From: Gymnothorax reevesii | Lineage: Eukaryota > Chordata > Actinopteri > Anguilliformes > Muraenidae | Reading direction: 5' to 3' | Assembly: GCA_029721435.1 (NCBI GenBank) | Contig: CM056583.1 | Coordinates: 44,607,120 to 44,671,119, forward strand | DNA length: 64,000 nt | Shown: positions 13,501 to 25,500 of the stretch, one piece after another | Layout: the number at the start of each line of letters is the position of its first letter | Position numbering within the stretch: the first letter of the stretch is position 1 | Translations under genes and position numbers: made by a program | Notes under the pieces: model-generated | The model's database searches: none | What the model was told of the DNA's origin: nothing | The model's input: only the letters and a program-made list of their open reading frames with translations

Positions 13501-16500
13501 AAATTTGGTATGTAGCTTCAGACCATGAAGGCCTTGATGGAGTTCGAAAATAAGAAGCTCACGATTGGCGGGGGATGTTGTAGACCATGTCGACTTGTTC
13601 ACAATAGAACAGAGATAACATAGAAAATGTTGAAACTGATAAATTTTACAATTTTCTCACAAAATGAGCTCATTTCAAATTTGATAGCTGCTACAGGTCT
13701 CAAAAAAGTTGGGACAGGGGCCTGTTTACCATGGTGTAGCATCCCCTCTTCTTTTTAACACAGAGTGGAGGTGTCTGGGCATTGAGGAGACAAGTTTCTT
13801 GAGTTTAGCCATTGGAATTTGATCCCTCTCCTGTTTAATACAGGTTTCCAGCTGCTGGATAGTTTTTGGTCTCCTTGACGGTCTTTTTGTTTAATTATGC
13901 GCCAAGTGTTCTCAATCAATAAAAGATCAGGACTGCAGGTAGGCCAGTTCAGCGTACGGACTCTTCTACTACAAAGTGATGATGCTGTAATAGCTGCAGT
14001 ATGTGGTTTTGCATCGTCCTGCTGAAATATACAAGGCCTTCCTTGGAATAGATGTCGTCTGGGGGAGCATATGTTGCTCTAATACCTTTATATACCTTTC
14101 AGTATTCATGGTGCTTTTTAAAACATGAGTGCCCCACACCATATGCACTAATGCTTCCCCATACTATCAGAGATGCTGGCTTTTGAACCGAATGCTGATA
14201 ACAAGAGGGGTGGTTTTTCTCCTCTTTAGCCCGGAGTACACGACCCATGATTTCCTACAAGAATGTCAAATTTTGACTCGACTGACCACAGGCCACTTCA
14301 TTACTTTGCTGCAGTCCATTTTAAATGAGCCTTGGCCCACTGAACACGGCGACGCTTCTGGATCATGCTCAACAATGGCTTCCTTTTTGCATGATAAAGT
14401 TTTAGGCGGACTGTTTTTACTGACAGTGGTTTCTTTTGTTGATAAGTGTAAAATGTCTCCGTTTCATCATTTGAAATATTATCTATGTTCTATTGTAAAT
14501 GACAGATTGTGATCTGAAATGGGGGTGTCAACATCTAAACATGTAAACGGTAACACGGATAACAAATCATAACCGTTTAGAAAAATCAATAACCGTGTAC
14601 ACGTCATTTTTTCCTCCTCGTTCATTTCTCACCAATACATATAGTCGCCTATTTTTAGGGGTGATAATGTTGCCTGAAAGCTTCAGATAATAACATTAAC
14701 TAATGATACACTTAAATGTTCCCTCTAGTGCAGTTATCCGCATACAGATGCATGGGGCGCAATGTTACCTTGATTAAAAAAAAAAAAAAAAAACCCACAG
14801 CCACAGCCAGTGTCGCGCCACATCAAGAATAGGCTGCAGAGGACTTGAGAAGTGGGCTGCGATCATCATCTTCTCCATGTGCAAATGTCGTGCAGCTGCA
14901 AACGAAAACTGTTAATGGCTTGTTATTTTAGCCTATGTTGTTGTGTGTTGTTGTACATTGTATTGTTGGTTGGTGTTCTGTCGGCTTTTCACGACCTGAT
15001 CACGCATACTCGCGTCTAAAGAGGAGGAAGAAAACACTTTTTTTTTTTTGCCAATTTTAGTGAATAATTGTGAGAGTCTCCCTCTACTTTTTTAACTTTG
15101 TGGATATAAAGGTGAAGTTTTTTCCTCTCACTTCAGCTTACTTTGGCTTTTTTTGAGTTGCTTTCTCTCGCCAATTCCAGATTACTTTTACTATGAGACG
15201 CATATTAAAATTCAGACGCAGCTCCCGTTGCGAGAGAGGAATGCAGTTTGCACTTTAAGTTTAAAAAAAATGTACAAAAGTGAGCAATAGTTAAAACAGT
15301 GATTAAAAAAGAAGCTTAAACCTTTTTCAGCTTTCACTAGTATGTTTTCTTATCTGTCAAAATGATCGAGGATTTTATTTTCAACTCATTTTACTCCCTG
15401 TGGTGATACAGCGCAACTGCGATAGAAGAAGCTCATAAATCTCCAAACGTGTAACCGGGTACACATCAGTTAGTAGTCCCCTGTACACGTGTTGAAAAAT
15501 TGTAAACGTTGACACCCCTAATCTGAAATTTTGATTTTATTCACAAGTTACACTTTCTCCCAACTATTTCGGAACTGGGCTTGTAACCACCTATGTTCAG
15601 CTATATCTTAAGAACCAAATCAGCTAGAGGAAAAACTGTTACTTCACAATGATCGCCAGATGAAACTCTACAAAAGTCTCAGTAGGATCGAAATCATACA
15701 ATGCCTCCTTGTAGGAGTTATTGGCCTTGAAATGTCAAATTTGACGATTTTGGAGGTTTTTTTTTTGGTCTACATAATGAAAACTATAAGAGGTACAGAA
15801 AACCTTTCAGTTGCTAAAATGATCACCAAATGAAGCTCTACAAAAGTCTCCCGTTACACTGAAATTTTACAATGGCTCTTTGTAGGAGTTACAGCGACCT
15901 CCGTAATTATTGGCACCCCTGGTTAAGATGTGTTCTTTAGCTTCTAATAAATTTGTTTTTTTTTCTAAATAATAGAGGACCACAATGAAAAAAAGAGGAA
16001 AATCCAACCTTTAATTCAAGTGCATTTATTCAGTGGGGAAAAAATCCCACGCTAAGAAATAATTATTTTTACATCAAACCATGTGTGCCATAATTATTAG
16101 CACCCCTGATGTTAATACTTTGTACAACCTCCTTTTACCAACAAAACAGCACCCAATATTCTCCTTTAATCTTTCACAAGATGGGAGAATACAGAAAGAG
16201 GGATCTTCGACCATTCCTTTTTGCACAATCTCTGTAAATCATCCAGCGACCTGGGTCCTCTCCTCTGCACTGTCCTCTTCAGCTCACCCCACAGGTTTTC
16301 AATGGGGTTGAGGTCTGGGGAATGAGATAGCCATGGGAGGAGCTTGATTCTGTGTCTGGTGAACCCTTTCTGTGTAGATTTGGCCACATGTTTAGGGTCA
16401 TTATCTTGCTGAAATTCCCAGTGACGACCCATCTTCAGCTTTCGGGCAGAGGCCACCAGATTTTGACTTAAAATGTCCTGGCATTTCAAAGCATTCATGA

Positions 16501-19500
16501 TGCCATGTACCCTAACAAGGTTCCCAGGGCCTCTGGAAGAGAAACAGGCCCACAGCATCCTCCCCCATACTTCATCTTTTGTGTTCCGCCAGACCCACTT
16601 AGAGTGTTTGTTGCCAAAAAGCTCTATCTTGGTCTCATCTGACCAAAGCGCATGGTCCCAGTTGAAGTCCCAGTACCGCTTGGCGAACTCCAGACATTTG
16701 CGTTTATGATTGTGAGTGAGAAAAGGTTTTTTTCTGTGCATGCCTCCCAAATAGCTTGTTGGCATGTAGATGGCACCTGATGGTTGTTTTGGAGACTTTG
16801 TGACCCCAAGAATTCTTTAACCGTGAGCTTTGGAGAACTTTTTATTTCTCTTACCATCCTCCTCACTGTGCGTGGTGGCAAAATAACCTTGCGTCCGCGT
16901 CCAGGCTTGTTTACCACTATTCCAGTTCTTTTAGACTTCTTAATGATTCTTCTGACAGTAGATATGGGCAGGTGCAGGTGAGTGGCTATTTTCTTGTAGC
17001 CATTGCCTGACTTGTGAAGGTCGACACACATCTGCCTTACTTGAATGCTGTGTTCCTTTGTCTTCTCCATGTTGAAGAGTGGATAAGAGAAATGGCCTCT
17101 TTGTCATGTCATATTTATACCCAGGGAAACGGGAACTGATGATTTACTAATTAAATGTTCCTAGATACTCTGATCAACTTTGTACAACTACTGTAGAAAT
17201 GACAGAAATACTTCAATTAGATTTATTTCTTAGGAATTGTTAGGGGTGCCAATAATTGTTGAATAGGTGATTTTATGAAAAATATTTATTTCCTAGTCAG
17301 GTATTTTTTTCCCCCTTAAAATTCACTTGAGTTGGTCACATTTTTCTACAATTTTCAGTATGAGAGTATGTTTCTGCAATAAAAACCTTAAAATAATTTC
17401 AATTTTTTACACATCTTAACCAGGAGTGCCAATAATTATATGATGATATGTGTTGTATTTCACTATTGCATCTGAATAAACAATCACATTCAATTTGCTC
17501 ATTAGATTCTTGAAACGATCATCAAAATCCCCTGGAATTTCCGTTTGAATCAAACTGATTCATTTATTTTTTTTCCATATAAAAAATCAATTTTGGGAAA
17601 TTATGGGACAAGGTCAGAATCGTAACCATGTTTTTTTTTGGTATTTCATTAAGCTCCTTTACCATCTTACTTGTACATTGCAGTGGATTATGTTTCTGTA
17701 ATTTTAAGAATTAGTTGAATTTCATTTTTATCCAGGTGAGCGATTCAGGTTCTCTTGAGCCTCTAGTTTGTTTTGTTTGTATTTTCATGCATTGCCCAAT
17801 GTTGCTTCGCTGTAATTCAAGAAAAGTACTCAGGAGCCGGCAGTGGGTAATCATGGGTTTAAAGATGAGATTTGTCAACTGGTGATTAATTATATCCCCG
17901 AAATACAAGTTTCGGGGATATCATGGTTTCGCTCCACCTGCCGCCGCCGCAATGTCCGCAGATTTTAGCCGTTAGTGTGATAACTCACAAAATACTTTAC
18001 ACTGGCTTCTCACTTTTTAGCATATGGGTAGATATGGTAGAGAGGATGAACTGATTAGATTTTGGGCAAGTATGCACTCCTAGGTTTACCACCAGGTGGC
18101 GCTATATTGCAAAAAAATCTTTTTTTTTTTTTTTTAACCATATCTCTGGAACAATTACTTATACAGACCTCAAATTTGCCTCAGATTGTAGGTCTAGTAA
18201 AGGGAAATCTAATAAAGGGGGCTTTGAAGATTTTTGGGGAATTTTGAGGGATATACCCCTTGCTGTTGGCCGCCGATTGCGTAGGCCTAGTTTACTTGTC
18301 AACATAGTTTTTCCTTGAAACATTCCAATCGGCTTGTGACGTTAGGTTGCTGTTGGCATGACACCCAGTCCAGGTACGTGAGGACTTTTTCTCAAGACAA
18401 CAAGTGATACATTAATGTCTACAGACCCAAAGGTGGCAGTTGGTCTTATTACGCTGCAACAAAATCTGGATTCCTAATTGATTCACCATCAGCACACATG
18501 GCACGTGTTCCTTAATGAAGTGGCAACATCCACTTGCATGCATAATTTAGCTTTATCCATAGAGGACTCAACACAATTCACATTTTAGGAGCGTTTGCTT
18601 CTGAAATTTAGTCTGATAACGGCACAAATAATTCACGTTGGTGTACTAATTCTAAGTAGTAAATGTTATCTTGATCCAGTTTGTTTGCAACCTGGCTAGG
18701 AGCTTGCCCTTGAAGAAAATCTTAGTGTTGATCAAAGACATATCAGATGCTCTCCCGTCGCTGTAGCGGGGTGGGTCTGATCTGTGGCCCACTGATGTAT
18801 CCCCCTGTCCTTTGCAGTGACAGGCCAGTCGTATGAGAACATGGTAACAGAGATCATGCTGATGGGCTATGAGAGAGAGCAGGTTGTAGCAGCACTGAGG
18901 GCTAGCTTCAATAACCCAGACAGAGCTGTGGAGTATCTGCTGACGGTGAGTATAGCTTGCATGGTGGATATTTTGATTGAAAATGTCCACTGTCTGTCAG
19001 CTATAGACTCATTTTCTAGTTAAAATTAGATTGGAGATGGAAAAAACAATGCTTTGATTATGATTGCGATGCAATATTACACTTGCCAGCTACTTGAAAT
19101 TATATCTGCAAAACTGTTTTACCGATATTATGGGATTATCATCTCTGCCACAGATCCTTAGTGGTAGTGCAATAACTCAAAAATTATTTTATAGATCCTT
19201 TTTAAATTTTATATGTTTTAGTTTTAATCATGACAGAGAGCTGGATTGAATTTGGACGTTGAATTATTAGTAAAAATAAATTAATTGACCTTTTAATCTC
19301 CTGGAACACCTGAGCTCTAATATTGCTTGATTTGTAAGCAATATTAGCTTGAAATTTTGTCATTTAATTATTTTAGTCATGCACGTTGATATTATGGAAC
19401 CTTCAGAGCCGCATCGTCTGCCATTTCAGCGTCCGGAGCAGGTCCTCCGTGTAAGAATGATGACTCAAATGTTTTATAGATCCTTTACAAATTTTATATG

Positions 19501-22500
19501 CCTTTAGATCTTATCAAGAAGGAAAACTGGTTTTATTTTGGGATTTGTCATTGTTATAGTAGTGGTAATAATAATGCATAAATTCACTAATTAATTTCTT
19601 GACAACAGTAGCGTTCCGTCATATTGCCTGATATGCAAGTAATAGCACCCTGAAATTTTGCCATTTGATTCTTTGTCATGATCAACTATTGCGGAGTACT
19701 TCAAGTAGAATTCAATACTAAGCTTAGTCATTACATTCATTACTGACCACATGAAAAATAATTCAGTGTATTTATCATTATTAATTAATTAATTAAGCAG
19801 TCTGAGTGTACACAAGATAAAATTGGGTTCAGCTTGTAATAATTTCACGAGACTGTCTGGGGCACACCTGTAGCTAGGCTTTCTTTCTGGGGAGCTTTTG
19901 CTAGGGGGTTTCGCTGATATAACCTTTGCTGTCGGGGGAGACAGTGTTGGGCTTGTTTATGACACCTATTTTGTGTTGGTAGCGAGGCAGCATGAATTGT
20001 AGTGGTTGACAACTGCAAGTTCTTTTCTATACAGATGGATAAAATTCTGTCAAAAATCTGTTTTTTGTAGTATAATTTTCTGTTGTGAGTAAAGTTGAAA
20101 ATACCACGCAAAAATGATATTTGAGGAATTGTAATTTGGACAAAATATTGTACTTGAGCAGTTCCTAAATGTCAATTGCTTTTACTGGGGAAGGGAACTC
20201 GGGGCAGTTTGTGGCCAGGTGTTCCATAGACATAATATACGTAGACTCCTCATAGACTGACGCTGCCTATTGGAGCTGAAGTTCCAGCGCGCCGCCATTT
20301 TGGATGGGTCCCCCATACGCCCCCAGTGCATTTTTTTCTACAGAGGAAGGTGTATGCGCAACTACAATAATCATAACTCCCCATAATTTTACCCGATTTT
20401 CACACAGTTTGGTTTGTTACAAACGGCAGAGATGTAGTTATGATACAGGACGCTGTCACACAATAAAAAACACATACTTTCATGCGGAAATACGTTTGTC
20501 TTTGTTAAAGAGCATAATACAGACATATGGTATGGCATATTAATAAATGTATTAAGGTAGGCCCAACGAGCTCTGAAATTCACCTGATGCTACAAACACG
20601 AGCACGGTAAAATATGTATTATATGCACCATATCCAATCCGCTTCAAATACTTGCACCGTAACCTATATTCACTGTTATAATGCTGCATTTGGTAACGCA
20701 TCCCACAAGCCCTGTTTTTTATACACGACTGGTGAATTCCGTTCTTTTGACCTCACTATTCGAATGACCCTTCCTCGTACCTGTGACTTAAATTCAGGAC
20801 ACGACTCGTGTTTACTAGTGTTACCGAATGCAGCATTATTCACCTAGCTAGTTCGCTAGCTATCTAGTGATATCTACGCTAGCGAACCAGCTAGCTAGCT
20901 TGTGAGCTAATTGTATCTTGAGCACATATCGTTAGCGAAACCGATAGAAACGGTAAATGGTTAGTTTATCGTCACTTACTGTTATTCAGTAAACTAGCTA
21001 GCATGATTATTCAATAAATATCACTAGCTAAGGTAGCGAAATAGCTAGCTAGCTAGTTCGCTAGCCTAGCTAGCGAGCCAGCTAAGGGGTCTATTCTCCC
21101 ATTAGCGCGTAAGTCTTTTTTTACGCGCTTCGAGTTAAGCGCTTTTGAGTTACGCGTATTCTCCCCTACTCGCTTCGATCACGCCCACAGCGCTTAACTT
21201 CAGAATGTAGGCGGCCTTAAGAAAGAGGTGTGACTGATCCAAAAGAGAGCCAGACTCTGTACAAAGCTCATTGATTATGGCTATCAGGAAAACATGGAAA
21301 AAGGATTTTCTGATTAACAATGAAAACGCATTTGTGGTCCATGGAAAACGCAATCCAGACTTTAAATTTGAATTTCGTCGGCCTGCTGATAAAACCTCGT
21401 ATCTCCAAACTGATAAGAAACGAAAACTCGTATGTCCACTATTCTTACATGCAAAATTAAACATTTTTATTTTAAACTATATTTATCCATTTGTATTATA
21501 ATAATAATAATAATAATAATTATTATTATTATTATTATTATTTTATATTTATTTTTTATTTTCCTGTTAAGTTTGTCATTGTGAAGATACGAGGTTTTTG
21601 TATGCCGCTGTAATAGGAGGCCGTACCAAGTACAAGACGTAATTCAGACATCTCTTTATTTATCGGGGGATATAGCATTGGGCTCCGTCCGTACGGACAC
21701 ATAAAATTGCGGCGACGGGGGATATGTAAGTGACAAACACTTGTTATTTCTCACTCTAGCCACCATGGCATTAAAGCTATGCATACAAACAAATTGCCGC
21801 GATAATGAAATAATAAATAAAGAATTTAGCGCTTCTCAATCAGCGAAATCAGATCATTGAGAATGTGCCCCTCCTACACCAGCCTGTTTGTTCCGTGGAA
21901 GACAGGGAAGAAGACAAAGGGAACATTCTAGTCACACAAAGACAATCAAAGACAGTTTATATGATCTCATTTAGAAATTGCGCACTTGAAAACTACTCCG
22001 ATGTCAGGTTTGCAACTAAAGGACATGGAAACGCTTTAACAAGGATTCTTACCCCGCACGCGGTCATCTCCCCGCCCCGAAACCGCCTCAGTGAAGACGG
22101 AATTCCTTATCCATAGCCTATCATCCTATTTGATTTGAGCAACACATTCACTTGAACTTGACAACTTTATTATAATCAATTATACCATTTACTGATAACG
22201 ATTCTTTCCATGTCAGCTATTCTTTAAAGGCAAAAATTGATTAACAAATGGATAGTGCTCTGGTATTTGCCAGGGTAGGGCTCAATCTAGAGTAGCCTAT
22301 TTAATAATATCTTTATTCACACATTAAATTACACAGTATTACCAATGGTAAAAAATTACTAGGACTCGAGTTAGTTAATTCAGATATCCTCAATTAGAAA
22401 ATCAATCCCCTCACTCGTGAGAATATCACAAATTTTTAGATTATTACGAACATATAGGGACAGTCGCATTAGTTAATAGAACATGGAAGACAATGATGGC

Positions 22501-25500
22501 GACGTCGAGCCAAAGCCGAAAACCAAATTTCACAGATGTTGGTGTTGTATGGCAAGCAAGCAATGAAGGCTGATCCGAGGAATTAAGCTGCGAATCGTTC
22601 TGGATGTGGCTTCGGTGGTGAGATGTAAGCGCAGTATCCCCGAAATAAAGCATAAATGGAGAGATCTGCGGGGCGCTGTAAAAGCCAGGTTCTCTGCACA
22701 CCGGAGAAGTGTACACGCAACAGGTGGTGGGCAACCATCATCCCCTGTGCATTTCACTGCACAGGAGGAGGGGATGTCATCCACTCTTTCTGCAGTGGAA
22801 GTGCATGGAGAATAACTTGAAGCGCCAACGATCTGCGTCAGACACCTTGACACAGACGCCTGTGATATGTGTATGATGACATCACCAGCCACTCTCTGAA
22901 ACGACCCAGATGCTAGGAGCGACAGCGCAGTTCTGACGTTGATGACCACGGGTATGTTTTGTGGATAATTGCTGCGGCTGGATAGTTGTTCATCCAGAAG
23001 TCGGCAAAGATAGATGATTGCCTCATGCACGGTCAAGGCGAAAGCGCTGGATGCACTCGATGTTTGTTTGTCCCAGGATGTCCAAACGAAGCCGATATAT
23101 GCGTGTTCGTCTTCGAGCTCGGCGCGCTCCTCTTATTCTTTCCCAATCACGCAAGAGTGCAAGCAAATGCAGGACTGGCATTTTGGCTTTAGATTTTGAG
23201 GGCATGGTAGAATGATTGTCTTCTGTACACTCGTATTAATTAATAGTTTTGCGTTTGTAATTTAACTGATTGGAGAAGAGGCTGATGCGTAATATCATGT
23301 GATGATTTCGTTTGATAAATTATCATGGCTTTGTGAAATGTAGTTTAGAAATAAGGAAGAACAATCGAAAATTAAATGTGTCAACCTTTACCATGTTAAA
23401 TAAAATAAAAGTAATGTTAAAATTCGGCCTATAACCGACATCAAACGCAATATTCAATTTCGCCTAATGTTGGCGCTTGACCTTAATACAGCCCTCAAAA
23501 GCGCTTAACAGAAAAAGCGCGTAAGCCAGGGGGAGAATACGCGTAAGTGTTATTTGCATGAGAAACGCCCGGAAACGCCCCGATTTTGGCCTTGCTCCGC
23601 CCCAAGCGCGTAAGTGGCTTCAAGGCGCGTAATGCACAGACTTAAGTCGAGGGGAGAATACGCGTAGGCTGAAAAGCGCGTAGCTACGCGCTTTTTTCGA
23701 CTTAAGCGCATGGGAGAATAGACCCCTAAGTGAATAAAAACAGTGCATAGCCAGTATTTCAGTTCTGTCACGCCAAGGGCACTTCTGTCAAGCCAGGGGG
23801 TGCATATCAAAGCGTAGGCTGCAGCCTTTGAAGGCTGCATTTTAAGGGGTCGTGACTTAATTCCTTCTGCCAAACTCATATTTGGATAAGAGACAAGCAT
23901 AAGTTTGGGCTTAGGTATAGGGCTAGGTATTAAAGTTAAGTTTAAGGTTGGGGAAAGCAGTGACAGCTTACTTAAAGCTGTTTAACAGAGATTAAATGAC
24001 ATTATGTCAGTTTGGCAGGTGGGATGAAATGGCAACCCCTAAAAATAAAGCCTTCGAAGGATGCAGCCTCGGCTTTGAGATGTACTCAGGGGCTTGTGTC
24101 ACGTCAGGGGCTTCTGCTCCGGGGCTGCAGCTGGATAAGGCTGCACAGAAACTGCCGGCTTGAAAGTAGTTCCAACCATTTCAGCCCCTTATGGCACTCG
24201 TGAACATGACAGCGAACATTATGGCACGAATGTACTGGTAATGTCAGCGAGACGTGCATATAATACCCAAAATTATTGTTCACTCTTACTTGTGAAAGGT
24301 CATCCCATGTGATCTGCTTTCAATACTGCGCCGATAATTGCAAACGTAGGCTGCACAAAATACGGGCATAGCTGCTCTCTTTGCGTTTACTTCAATTGGC
24401 TCTGGTGCTAGCCTAGAGTGAGGAGACCCATCCAATATGGCAGCGACGCTGGATTACGCTTTAGCACGGAATGAGGTGTCTACGCATATTATGTCCATCA
24501 GGTGTTCCCTGCATCTTTCATTCGCTGACTACAAGTGCACTGCTCTCTTCCCCAGGGTCTTCCATCAGAGGAGGAAAGTCACTCTGTGGCAGACCCAGTT
24601 GCCCCCCCTTCAGGGGCACCTCCAGCCAGCACTACAGGGTCTGTGTCCTCTCCCACTAGTGCTGCCCCCACGCAGCCCACCAGCACCTCAGGGGGTATGT
24701 CTCTTGTCCTGACTGTGGCATCAGTATGCATTGCTCTGTATAATGTCATTTCTTTACTTCCAGGCCCTCCCTTTTATACTCTGCCACTGTAGTGTCACAC
24801 ATTCTTGCATGAGGAAAGGAGCATTACTATTTTTGTCTGATATCTAAACTGACAATGCAACCTTTTGTCCCCATGTTGACAGCAGTGTTGATGTTAATTC
24901 TGTGCTTTCGCCCTTTCTCTTGGGATGTATGTTGGCAAAATGGCCTTCTGCAGCCTACGCTCATTTTTCATGACTCCGTAGATGCCTGTGTGCTTGCTGA
25001 CAGCCACACTCGTACAGACTAGCTCCATCATTTTAAGTGAGACAGGAATACAGCATGGCAAAAATTAGTGAGATGCTATTCTGAGACGTTGCAACTTAAG
25101 CCCTGTTTGGAAAGAGAGATGCTTCGGCCAGATTGTGACACAGCCCTGACGCCGGTTCTCTGTTTAACCTCTGACCCAGCCAACCCTCTTGAGTTCCTGA
25201 GGACCCAGCCGCAGTTCCAGCAGATGAGGCAGATCATTCAGCAGAATCCGTCCCTGCTGCCCACCCTACTGCAGCAGATAGGCAGGGAGAACCCCCAGTT
25301 GTTGCAGGTGAAATGCACACACCCACATTATCCCCCACCTGTTGAATAACTGTGCATGTTACGCCTCCTCGTTTGCCCAACAATTGCACCTGTCTCTAAA
25401 GAAATTTCAAGAAAGGTTACAACTATCTGGAAGGTGGTAAATGGTGTTGAAAAATATCTGCTGTAACTATTCTGTGAAAGAATGCAAGATTTACAAAAAA

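Larger units (their letters stand above)
11203..15585 (-). mobile_element. IS630/Tc1-type transposon carrying three later insertions
   Basis: The host begins GCAACCCCAATTCTGAAATA and resumes after an insertion as GTTGGGACAAAGTGTAAATT; its far end reads CCCAACTATTTCGGAACTGG. These are the ends seen in the uninterrupted copy at 38500-40121. Three insertions are readable: 11224-13323 (TA duplication), 13400-13599, and 14520-15520 (8-base duplication). The remaining host sequence encodes fragments of transposase on the minus strand and is far from intact. Confidence 0.85.
21086..23726. mobile_element. PIF/Harbinger transposon with both gene remnants
   Basis: The ends are GGGGTCTATTCTCCC and its exact inverse, flanked by TAA (21083-21085, 23727-23729), the 3-base duplication typical of Harbinger. 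The ~95-base arms are rich in GCGCGTAAG / CTTACGCGC motifs. The interior carries a Myb/SANT-like remnant on the plus strand and a HARBI1-like remnant on the minus strand, the standard two-gene Harbinger arrangement. Confidence 0.9.

Noticed and set aside
14129..14512. 127-codon plus-strand frame
   Set aside because: Antisense of the decayed IS630/Tc1-type transposase region.
22986..23215. Three overlapping plus-strand frames of 60-68 codons
   Set aside because: They are antisense to the HARBI1-like remnant in a G+C-rich stretch.
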